From assembly GCA_002298165.1 (NCBI GenBank), contig DBMI01000113.1, positions 1 through 57,656 on the forward strand: a DNA stretch of 57,656 bases, given 5' to 3'. The DNA is from Desulfarculales bacterium UBA702 (GTDB lineage: Bacteria > Desulfobacterota > Syntrophobacteria > Syntrophobacterales > Syntrophobacteraceae). The translations under genes were made by a program, and so were the position numbers. The notes beneath the pieces were generated by a model. That model was given only the letters and a program-made list of their open reading frames with translations, did no database searches and was not told the origin of the DNA. Below are positions 33,520-40,741 of this stretch, in pieces; positions within the stretch are counted from its first letter, which is position 1; the number at the start of each line of letters is the position of its first letter.

Positions 33520-35763
33520 ATGGAAAAAAGCTCGTTTCACATAAAAGGCATGTGCTGCGGCGAAGAGATCGAAATGCTTCGCGCGGAGATTGGTCCTTTA
33601 GTAGGTAGTGCTGGCGATCTCTCGTTCGACTTGCTTGAAGGAAAGATGACGGTCGGCGCTCGGCTCGATTCCGACGGAATCGCGAAGGTCATCGCAGCGG
33701 TTGCCAAAACCGGTATGAAGGCTGTTCCGCTGAACGGTGAATGCACCACGGGTGTTTGCGCCACAGGCGGCGGGATGCTTGAACGGCAAGGAAGGTTTTT
33801 GTCCTGTGCCGCCAGCGGCCTGCTCATGATCACGGCTTTTTCCATGGAGGCCGTGTACCGGGGGAGTCTATGGGAAACTCTTGCGGAGACGCGCGGAACC
33901 GGTCCCCCACTTGCCGTGATTGTGCTCTATGTCGCAGCCATTCTGTCCGGAGGCTGGTTCATATTCCCCAAAGCAATATATGCGGCGAGACGTTTTCGCC
34001 CTGATATGAATCTGCTGATGACCCTTGCAGTGTTGGGCGCAACGGGCCTGGGTCAATGGCTCGAAGCCGCTTCGGTGAGTTTTCTCTTCGCGCTTGCACT
34101 CCTTCTCGAATCCTGGAGCATTGGGCGGGCGAGGAAGGAAATAGGCGCGCTTCTCGATATCAGCCCGCCGATGGCCCGGTATCTCAGTCCGGGAAATTTT
34201 GACATCATCGAGGCTCCTGTGGAGTCCGTAGAGGTGGGTTCGACGGTTATAGTCCGCCCCGGGGAGCGCATCCCGCTGGATGGCGTGGTGATGAGGGGGG
34301 CCACAAGCGTCGATCAGGCCCCTATCACTGGAGAATCCGTCCCTGTGCCCAAGGGGCCTGGAAGCGAGGTCTTTGCGGGGACGATCAACAACGAAGGCAC
34401 GATCGAATTCCGTTCGACGAGGTCCGCATCGGATACTACGGTTTCAAGAATCATCCGTATGGTAGAAGAAGGCAGGCTCAGACGCGCACCCGCGGAGCAG
34501 TGGGTCGAAAAATTTGCACGGGTCTATACGCCCGCAATGATTCTTATTGCACTGATTATTGCCATTATTCCTCCTTTGGTTTTAGGCGGCGGTTGGTCCA
34601 TGTGGTTCTACGAAAGCCTTGTGGTGCTCGTTATTGCGTGTCCTTGCGCGCTGGTTATATCAACTCCGGTAACCATAGTTGCGGGCCTGAGTTCGGCGGC
34701 GAGAAACGGTGTCCTCATAAAGGGCGGGGCCTACCTCGAAGCCCCCGCGCACGTAAAAGCGGTCGCTCTCGACAAGACCGGCACTCTCACCTTCGGGCAG
34801 CCCTCGGTTGAAAAGGTCATGCCGGTCGATAACCACGACGAGGAGGAACTTCTCGCCAACGCCGCGGGGCTCGAATCTCACAGCACCCATCCTCTGGCGC
34901 GGGCGATAATCAGGCATGTCGAGTCAAGGGGCATAAGCCCCGCCGCGGCCGAAGAATTCACCGTAATACCGGGAGAGGGCGCGCAGGGGATGATAGGCGG
35001 AAAGACTTTCTGGATCGGCAGCCACCGGATGCTTGAAAAATGGCGCCCTGAAAGCCCGAAGCTCCATGAGCTGAGCACTGTCGAGGAGGCCGGCCATTCG
35101 CTTGTAGTAATGTGGTGCGACGATCACGTCTGCGGGCTTGTAAGCGTTGCCGACGAGGTGCGCCCCGAAGCGCGGAACGCCATAGCCAGCCTCAAGGAAC
35201 TTGGGGTGGAAAAAGTATTGATGATAACGGGCGACAACCGAAGAACCGCCGAACTGATCGCCCAGGCTGCCGGGATCGATGATTTTCGCCCGGAGCTGCT
35301 TCCCGCCGATAAAGTCCAGCTCGTAACTGAACTGAGGGAAAAGCTCGGGCCGATTGCAATGGTGGGTGACGGAATAAACGACGCACCCGCGATGGCGGCA
35401 GCGACGGTCGGAATAGCCATGGGTGCCATAGGCTCCGATGCGGCTATCGAAACGGCTGACATTGCGCTCATGTCGGACGACCTCTCGAAGCTCCCCTGGC
35501 TCATCAGGCACTCGCGAAGGACTCTTGGAATAATCCGCCAAAATGTCATTTTCTCGCTTATCGTAAAAGCAGCTTTTATTACGCTTGCGGCCGCCGGTAT
35601 CGCGACACTGTGGGGTGCCATCGCCGCGGATATGGGGGCATCGCTCCTGGTGATCTTTAACGGCCTTCGCATGCTGAGGCTGAACGGCCGCACCGGCGGA
35701 GACACCCGCTACCCCGCTTTTTGCAAATCAGAAAAGGCCTGCTGCTCGACTCCGAGGCTTTAG
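33520..35763 (+). CDS. heavy-metal P-type ATPase (Zn/Cd/Pb-type, P1B)
   Basis: This 747-aa pump has the complete P1B set: an N-terminal heavy-metal-associated domain, TGES phosphatase motif, CPC in VIACPCALVIS (near residue 373), phosphorylation site DKTGTLT (near 418), THPLA, and GDGINDAP (near 616). The N-terminal site is GMCCGEE (residues 10-16), not GMxCxxC. CC-x-E sites are known in Zn/Cd pumps, so Zn2+, Cd2+ or Pb2+ efflux is likelier than Cu+. Extra Cys occur at CTTGVC (near 75-80) and at the C-terminal CCSTPRL. No metal-responsive regulator gene is adjacent. Confidence 0.93.
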   Translation: MEKSSFHIKGMCCGEEIEMLRAEIGPLVGSAGDLSFDLLEGKMTVGARLDSDGIAKVIAAVAKTGMKAVPLNGECTTGVCATGGGMLERQGRFLSCAASGLLMITAFSMEAVYRGSLWETLAETRGTGPPLAVIVLYVAAILSGGWFIFPKAIYAARRFRPDMNLLMTLAVLGATGLGQWLEAASVSFLFALALLLESWSIGRARKEIGALLDISPPMARYLSPGNFDIIEAPVESVEVGSTVIVRPGERIPLDGVVMRGATSVDQAPITGESVPVPKGPGSEVFAGTINNEGTIEFRSTRSASDTTVSRIIRMVEEGRLRRAPAEQWVEKFARVYTPAMILIALIIAIIPPLVLGGGWSMWFYESLVVLVIACPCALVISTPVTIVAGLSSAARNGVLIKGGAYLEAPAHVKAVALDKTGTLTFGQPSVEKVMPVDNHDEEELLANAAGLESHSTHPLARAIIRHVESRGISPAAAEEFTVIPGEGAQGMIGGKTFWIGSHRMLEKWRPESPKLHELSTVEEAGHSLVVMWCDDHVCGLVSVADEVRPEARNAIASLKELGVEKVLMITGDNRRTAELIAQAAGIDDFRPELLPADKVQLVTELREKLGPIAMVGDGINDAPAMAAATVGIAMGAIGSDAAIETADIALMSDDLSKLPWLIRHSRRTLGIIRQNVIFSLIVKAAFITLAAAGIATLWGAIAADMGASLLVIFNGLRMLRLNGRTGGDTRYPAFCKSEKACCSTPRL

Positions 35764-35899
35764 CTCCGCCCTTCGATTGCGTTCACCGCTTAACCCTGCC
35801 CGCATTACTCCTTGTAAACAGGACCAATTTCAATGTACATATTGCCTCAAAGGATTACAAAAGACTCAATTTGCAATGCCTTTTCCGGGAGGGTGAAGC

Positions 35900-36217
35900 A
35901 TGAAAGTCGTATTCCTGATTCTCGCAAGCCTGTTTATAGCCGCGTTCCCAGTCAACGCAGATGATTCACTCACCAGTCTCAGGTGCAACTCGGGAGTCAT
36001 TTCGATTGGCGCGAGCAAGCCGGAGGTAGTTGCAAACTGTGGTGAGCCCAGTTCGAAGGGGACTGTTGACCGGCGGGTCCATTCAAGCACCAACAGGGTC
36101 GAGTACATCCAAATCGAGGAATGGACTTTCAATTTCGGTCCCAGGGATTTTATTTACGTCCTCGAATTCGACGGTACAAAACTAATAGCGATAAAACGCG
36201 GCGGGCGAGGCGTCTGA
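35900..36217 (+). CDS. DUF2845 family exported protein
   Basis: This 105-aa protein has a signal peptide (residues 1-20, cut after VNA) and then the DUF2845 pattern: SLRCNSGVISIGASKPEVVANCGEP, seen here as CNSGVISIG and NCGEP, followed by EEWTFNFGP and RGGRG at the end. Two Cys (near residues 30 and 51) may form a disulfide. The ATG has GGGAGGG six bases upstream. DUF2845 proteins are small periplasmic proteins of unknown function. It is monocistronic. Confidence 0.85.
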   Translation: MKVVFLILASLFIAAFPVNADDSLTSLRCNSGVISIGASKPEVVANCGEPSSKGTVDRRVHSSTNRVEYIQIEEWTFNFGPRDFIYVLEFDGTKLIAIKRGGRGV

Positions 36218-36295
36218 TCGGTGACCGCCCCATTCATTAACGGCCTTCGCAGCCGATGTATGCGGCCAGAGCGGTAGGGCATGAGCACCCCACCA

Positions 36296-36434
36296 TTTCA
36301 TTATCTGCCCAATCATAATCCTTATCCATTCGCGAAGCGTAGGCGCAAATGAATTTGCCTAAACATGATTCATATCGGGTCGCGAAGTGTAGGGGCAAAT
36401 TATTATTTGCCCGTACATGATGCATATCCAGTCG
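36296..36434. repeat. two tandem ~65-bp repeats with a GTAGGGGCAAAT hairpin
   Basis: Two similar units lie head to tail. Each has CGCGAAG-GTAGG-GCAAAT facing ATTTGCC, then ACATGAT-CATATC. The second hairpin (36389-36418) is better kept than the first. The core GTAGGGGCAA relates to the TGTAGGGGCA repeats elsewhere, but the loop and flanks differ, so it is a cousin family. Confidence 0.7.
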
Positions 36435-36539
36435 TTCGGGAGGAGAATTAAAAAGAATCTTTCTTTCACGCTGAAATTTTGGGCGAAGCAGGGGCTCATC
36501 CCTCCGGTTTTTCATTAACGTATTTCATTCAAAGAAACT

Positions 36540-37778
36540 ATGACCCAACGAAGACTCTCCCCTCCATGGACCCTGTTCATCCTAACCGGATTAAATCTTT
36601 TCAACTACATCGATCGCTATGTTCTTTCGGCGGTGCTGCCTTCCCTCCAGGCTGACCTGCACCTTGGCGACGCCGAGGCCGGACGCCTGGTGACGTCGTT
36701 TATGGTCGGCTATTTCCTCAGTTCACCCCTCTTTGGCTACCTCGGAGACCGCGCACCCCGCAAGTGGCTGATTGCCGCCGGCATTTTCGCCTGGAGCCTT
36801 GGGACGGTCCTGACCGGTCTTGCGGGAGCCTTTCTGACACTTCTTTTCTACCGCGTGCTGGTAGGCCTGGGCGAGGCCAGCTACGCCACTATCAGCCCCA
36901 GCCTGATCTCCGATGTCTACGGGCCCGAAAAACGAAACAACGCACTTACGATCTTCTACGTTGCAATTCCAGTCGGAGCGGCACTCGGAAATATCTGGGG
37001 CGGACTGATCTCGGCTGAATTCGGCTGGCGTTCCGCCTTTATTCTGGCCGGAGCCCCTGGACTGCTGCTCGCATTCCTCCTGCTGCCCTTCGAAGAACCA
37101 CGGCGCGGCGAAAAAGATATTCCCGCGGAAGGCGGAATACCTCGTGCCGGCGACATATTCAAGCTGCTCGGGATTCCGGATTATCGCCTCGTTGTTGCAG
37201 GCTACATCGCATACACTTTTGCTCTGGGAGCATTCGGCTTGTGGGGGCCAAGCTTTTTGCACCGCGTCCACGGACTTCCGCAGCAATCCGCCGCGACCTT
37301 TTTCGGGATGGTTCTCGTGGTTGCCGGAATTCTCGGTACATTTCTCGGAGGCTTCACGGCTTCCGCCTGGCGCAGGCGCAACCCTGCCGCTTATGGCTGG
37401 CTGCTTGGACTCTCGGCCCTGGCGGCGGTTCCGGTAAGTTTTTCAGCACTGCTGGTTGAAAACATCCTGATATCCCAGGCACTGCTGGCCCTTTCGATGT
37501 TTCTCCTCTTCCTGCCTACCGGGCCGATTAATACTCTGATTCTTGAAACAGTTCCGGTAAACCAGCGGGCAAGCGCCATGGCACTCTCCATTTTTATGAT
37601 TCACCTGTTTGGGGATATGTGGTCACCGGAAATCGTGGGGCATCTCTCGGACTACTGGGGAAGTCTGCAAAAAGCCGTACTCATTTTACCGGCTGCGCTT
37701 CTTGTCTGCGCCTTCTTCTGGCTGGCCCTCGCCATCAGAGGCAGGACAATTGACCAAAGCGGATTAAAAGCAGTTTGA
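36540..37778 (+). CDS. MFS transporter (spinster-like)
   Basis: This 412-aa protein has about twelve membrane segments. The MFS cytoplasmic loop motif between helices 2 and 3 is GYLGDRAPRKWLIAAG (near residues 64-79). NLFNYIDRYVLSAVLP early in helix 1 is typical of spinster-type transporters, which handle organic acids or lipids. The substrate cannot be told from sequence. It stands alone, followed convergently by the small minus-strand unit. Confidence 0.9.
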   Translation: MTQRRLSPPWTLFILTGLNLFNYIDRYVLSAVLPSLQADLHLGDAEAGRLVTSFMVGYFLSSPLFGYLGDRAPRKWLIAAGIFAWSLGTVLTGLAGAFLTLLFYRVLVGLGEASYATISPSLISDVYGPEKRNNALTIFYVAIPVGAALGNIWGGLISAEFGWRSAFILAGAPGLLLAFLLLPFEEPRRGEKDIPAEGGIPRAGDIFKLLGIPDYRLVVAGYIAYTFALGAFGLWGPSFLHRVHGLPQQSAATFFGMVLVVAGILGTFLGGFTASAWRRRNPAAYGWLLGLSALAAVPVSFSALLVENILISQALLALSMFLLFLPTGPINTLILETVPVNQRASAMALSIFMIHLFGDMWSPEIVGHLSDYWGSLQKAVLILPAALLVCAFFWLALAIRGRTIDQSGLKAV

Positions 37779-37789
37779 GTGAATGCATT

Positions 37790-37903
37790 TTAAGGGGCAG
37801 GGGCTGGAAAAAAGTGCATTACATGGCCTAAATACAAGAAGAATGCTACGGCCAGAATGTGCAGAATCCACCAGTTCAGCGAGAACATCTTGAACTTGTT
37901 CAC
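37790..37903 (-). CDS. 37-aa single-pass membrane peptide
   Basis: A GTG start at 37903 is preceded by GGAGG with good spacing, and lies 2 nt after the stop of the upstream membrane protein gene. The peptide begins MNKFKMFSLNWWILHIL, crosses the membrane once (residues about 10-30) and ends HFFPAPAP. It is too short for most gene finders. Tight coupling and hydropathy make it a credible small subunit of the larger partner, but no homologue was recognised. Confidence 0.6.
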   Translation of the reverse strand: MNKFKMFSLNWWILHILAVAFFLYLGHVMHFFPAPAP

Positions 37904-37905
37904 TG

Positions 37906-38400
37906 CTACCTCCATACCAAAGCGCCGATAGTATATACGCCGCTAACCGCCGCCAAATGAATGAACCACCAGCCCATGTTCGGGTAGCGGTAACTTTTTC
38001 CAAGCTTGTTCCTGCCCTCATACCCAAAGAGTTCCAATTCAAGTATAGCCTTGCCAATAAAGAGTTTGGTCCACAGGACGATGATATCCGGCAAAGTTGT
38101 CTTGAGGGCAATTGAACTCAAAGTGGCGGGCACCGGCCACCGAATTATTGAAAAATGAGCCATTCCTATAGTGCCTAGTATCACCAGAAAGCCGTTCAGG
38201 GTGTATCCGTAGCCGATTGTCTTTTTGCTGAGGAACAGCACGGGTACAACTATAAGGCTCAGGATGCCTGAAATTAAAGGGAGAAAATTCGATGGGTTAT
38301 CGGTAACAGGATGAAGTCGCGTATGAAGCAGCAGGCCACCCAGCGAAAGCACGATCAGCCCGATCATTAAAGTTGCTTTGATATACGTTTTTATCGACAT
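37906..38400 (-). CDS. membrane protein, unknown (partner of 37-aa peptide)
   Basis: This 164-aa protein has about four membrane segments (near residues 9-28, 42-58, 68-88, 135-155). ATG at 38400 is chosen over a TTG one codon upstream because of the nearby GGGGGGTG. It is followed 2 nt later by the 37-aa membrane peptide. His residues in or near membrane segments (HTRLHP, HFS, IHLAA) could bind haem, as in some membrane cytochrome b-type proteins, but the pattern is not decisive. No family is assigned. Confidence 0.6.
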   Translation of the reverse strand: MSIKTYIKATLMIGLIVLSLGGLLLHTRLHPVTDNPSNFLPLISGILSLIVVPVLFLSKKTIGYGYTLNGFLVILGTIGMAHFSIIRWPVPATLSSIALKTTLPDIIVLWTKLFIGKAILELELFGYEGRNKLGKSYRYPNMGWWFIHLAAVSGVYTIGALVWR

Positions 38401-38729
38401 CAATCACCCCCCTGCAATGCTCATCATGGAGAGTCAAGTCCAGAACAAATGCAATCGGCTCTGGTCGGACTTTAAGCATTTCGAATAACTAACGTCTAAT
38501 TTGATGGACTATTAAGGCTTACAAGGGAGGATAGCAACGGGGATTCCTGTTTTAATGCCAAAGCTTATCACTCTTCCGCGGTGACTTTGCTGAACCGAGG
38601 GCGTCGGGTCGGATTGGAGTGGCCGGAAAGGCGTTGGAGACCTTTGGTCGCGTGCCCGGCAAGAGCGGGAGGTGCTGTTGCCTAAACCCGCTGCATGATC
38701 TATCGGGATCTCAGCTTCGAACGTCGTCA

Positions 38730-39120
38730 TTCCCGCAGCGCTTCTGGGCTGGAATCCTGGTGCGGAGCACAAGTGGACTCGCGGAGGCGCCTGAAATCGG
38801 GATGACCATCGCCGCAAAACAGTATGTAGGGGCAAAAAATCTTTTGCCCCTACAATGACAACGGGTTTTCACATCATGCCCTGGCGGGTAGCCCGGTCCC
38901 GCCTTTGGCGGGAATCCGGGTGCGAAGCACAAGAGGACTCGCGGAGGCGCCTGAAATCGCGATGACCATCGCCGCAAAACAGTATGTAGGGGCAAAAAAT
39001 CTTTTGCCCTACAATGAAAACGGGTTTTCGCATCATGCCCTGGCGGGTAGCCCGGATTTGTATCCGGTGCGGAGCACAAGAGGATTCGCGAAGGTGCCTC
39101 AAATCGGGGATGACGATCAT
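38730..39120. repeat. tandem array of the TGTAGGGGCA repeat family, three units
   Basis: Unit 1 (about 38750-38890) and unit 2 (about 38911-39055) share GGTGCGRAGCACAAG, GACTCGCGGAGGCGCCTGAAATCG, the TGTAGGGGCAAAA palindrome (38825-38854 and 38985-39013), and CGGGTTTTCRCATCATGCCCTGGCGGGTAGCCCGG (quoted from parts). Unit 3 (from about 39060) is truncated before the palindrome. Unit 2 has lost one C in the palindrome. The copies at 15.8 and 16.05 kb contain only the central part. Confidence 0.85.
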
Positions 39121-39182
39121 GTGCAAATGATTAAAGTGCACGGTTCGGCAAAGTGGTATCTGCTTGAATAGGCAGGTTCGGA

Positions 39183-39222
39183 GCGAAACCCGACACTACC
39201 GCGCGGCAGTGCCTGGTTTCGC
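39183..39222 (-). terminator. strong stem-loop after the branched-chain aminotransferase gene
   Basis: GCGAAACC and GGTTTCGC form an outer stem, and CACTACCGC with GCGGCAGTG form an inner one (one mismatch). It lies about 60 bases past the stop of the minus-strand aminotransferase gene. There is no clear run of U after it, so it may be a terminator or just an mRNA-end hairpin. Confidence 0.45.
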
Positions 39223-39279
39223 CTGTCTTTGATATTGCAGGGTTTCGTTAATTATAGACTTTCGGTCGAGATGCCTGAG

Positions 39280-40356
39280 CTATACGTTCAGCTGCCGCAT
39301 CCACCCGAAGGTATCTTTTTTCTCCCCATACTGTATTCTGATTATTTCGTTATAGAGCTTGAGCGCGAGTTCTCCAACGCTGCCGTCGCCGACCGTAAAC
39401 AGCTCGTCCCTGTATGAGATTTGTCCGACCGGAGAAATGACGGCGGCGGTCCCGGTTGCGAAAATGTCCTTCATTTCTCCCGACTTTATAGTCTCGACAA
39501 CCTCATCGATGCTGATGGCCCGCTCGGTGCATTTGATCCCCCAGCTTTTGGCCAGAGTCAGTACCGTATCTCGCGTTACGCCAGGCAGAATCGATCCGGT
39601 GAGAGCAGGAGTTACCAGCTCATTTCCTATTCTGAAGAAGATGTTGCTGGTCCCGACCTCTTCGACATACCGGCGCTCGACCGCGTCCAGCCACAACACC
39701 TGGGTGAATCCCTTCTTCTTTGCAATCTCGGCCGCATAAAGGCTTGCAGCGTAGTTGCCCATTGTCTTGGCCTCTCCGATCCCGCCACGCACCGACCTGA
39801 CGTATTCATCGGAAACGTAGATCTTGGTCGGGTTGAATCCTTCGGCATAGTATGCGGCAACCGGTCCGGTGATCAGAAAATAGATATACTGGTCGGAGGG
39901 GCGCACACCCAGGTGCGGCTCGTTTGCGATCATGGCGGGGCGCACGTAGAGTGATGAGCCCACGCTGTGGGGGACCCAATCCTTGTCGAGCTTGAGCAGT
40001 GCCTCGAGGGCCGCCACCTGTACCGACGGGTCCATCTCAGGCATGCACATCCGGCGGGCCGAGCGGTTCCAGCGCTGCCAGTTCTGATCGGACCGAAACA
40101 TATTGATCTTGTCACCCGGCCAGCGATAAGCCTTGAGCCCCTCAAAAATTCCCTGTCCGTAGTGGAGTACCATCGCTGCCGGATCAAGTTTGAAGTCCTG
40201 GTAAGGAATGACCCTGGGGTCGTGCCAGTCCCTTCCTCTCGTCCAGTCCATAACAAACATGTGATCGGTGAAGACGCGGCCGAAAACCAGATTCTTCTCG
40301 TCCGTGGGTTTAGGGCGTCTTTTTGCCGGGTCCAGTGGATAGCTGGCTATCTCCAT
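39280..40356 (-). CDS. ilvE: branched-chain amino acid aminotransferase
   Basis: This 358-aa class IV PLP aminotransferase has the family marks LHYGQGIFEGLKAYR, the PLP lysine in GGIGEAKTMGNYAASL, and EVGTSNIFF and GSILPGVTRD. It interconverts Leu, Ile and Val with their 2-oxo acids using glutamate. ATG at 40356 has AGGAGG upstream; an in-frame start 13 codons earlier is less likely. Length is normal for the larger bacterial type. It stands alone, with a stem-loop after the stop. Confidence 0.94.
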   Translation of the reverse strand: MEIASYPLDPAKRRPKPTDEKNLVFGRVFTDHMFVMDWTRGRDWHDPRVIPYQDFKLDPAAMVLHYGQGIFEGLKAYRWPGDKINMFRSDQNWQRWNRSARRMCMPEMDPSVQVAALEALLKLDKDWVPHSVGSSLYVRPAMIANEPHLGVRPSDQYIYFLITGPVAAYYAEGFNPTKIYVSDEYVRSVRGGIGEAKTMGNYAASLYAAEIAKKKGFTQVLWLDAVERRYVEEVGTSNIFFRIGNELVTPALTGSILPGVTRDTVLTLAKSWGIKCTERAISIDEVVETIKSGEMKDIFATGTAAVISPVGQISYRDELFTVGDGSVGELALKLYNEIIRIQYGEKKDTFGWMRQLNV

Positions 40357-40741
40357 GTCTAAAGCCTCCTGAGGATGTTTCGCAAACGCGGCCAAGATGG
40401 TGCGTATCGCTTACGCGAAGCATAAAGATCCGGTGCGTTGAGCGTTTGAAGGGGGTAAATTATAAAAGATCTCACCGACAAAAAACCGGAACCGGGTGCC
40501 AACCCGATGCCTATTGCTTGCACACCCGAGGGTGTAATTTCGCTGTAAAGGACACGCGAGGCGCAAAGTCCCCGTGGTGCAGGCTTTCCAGCCTGCGCGC
40601 AAGCCCCTCCGGTGGCAGGCTGGAAAGCTCGCCCCTGAGATGGAACCCCGTAATATGGAAAACCCAATCATTGGGAGAAAAGGACTGCAACACTGTTGGT
40701 TGGGTAGTGCGTGAGAGAACCCAACAAAACCGGGATTGACC
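40357..40741. other. intergenic with palindromic sequence
   Basis: No supported gene in about 385 bases. GTGCAGGCTTTCCAGCCTGC near 40578-40597 faces GGCAGGCTGGAAAGC near 40615-40629, forming palindromes of the kind also seen near 15.89 kb. It separates plsB from ilvE on the same strand; the ilvE promoter should be here. Confidence 0.55.

Larger units (their letters stand above)
38401..39279. other. repeat-filled intergenic region
   Basis: About 880 bases with no gene; its long reading frames are made by repeats. It holds three successive units of a ~150-bp repeat (listed separately) and, at 39183-39222, a strong hairpin at the end of the aminotransferase gene. Confidence 0.6.

Noticed and set aside
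38512..39141. Minus-strand frames across 38.5-39.1 kb repeating the same peptide pattern
   Set aside because: They are translations of the tandem TGTAGGGGCA repeats, not genes.
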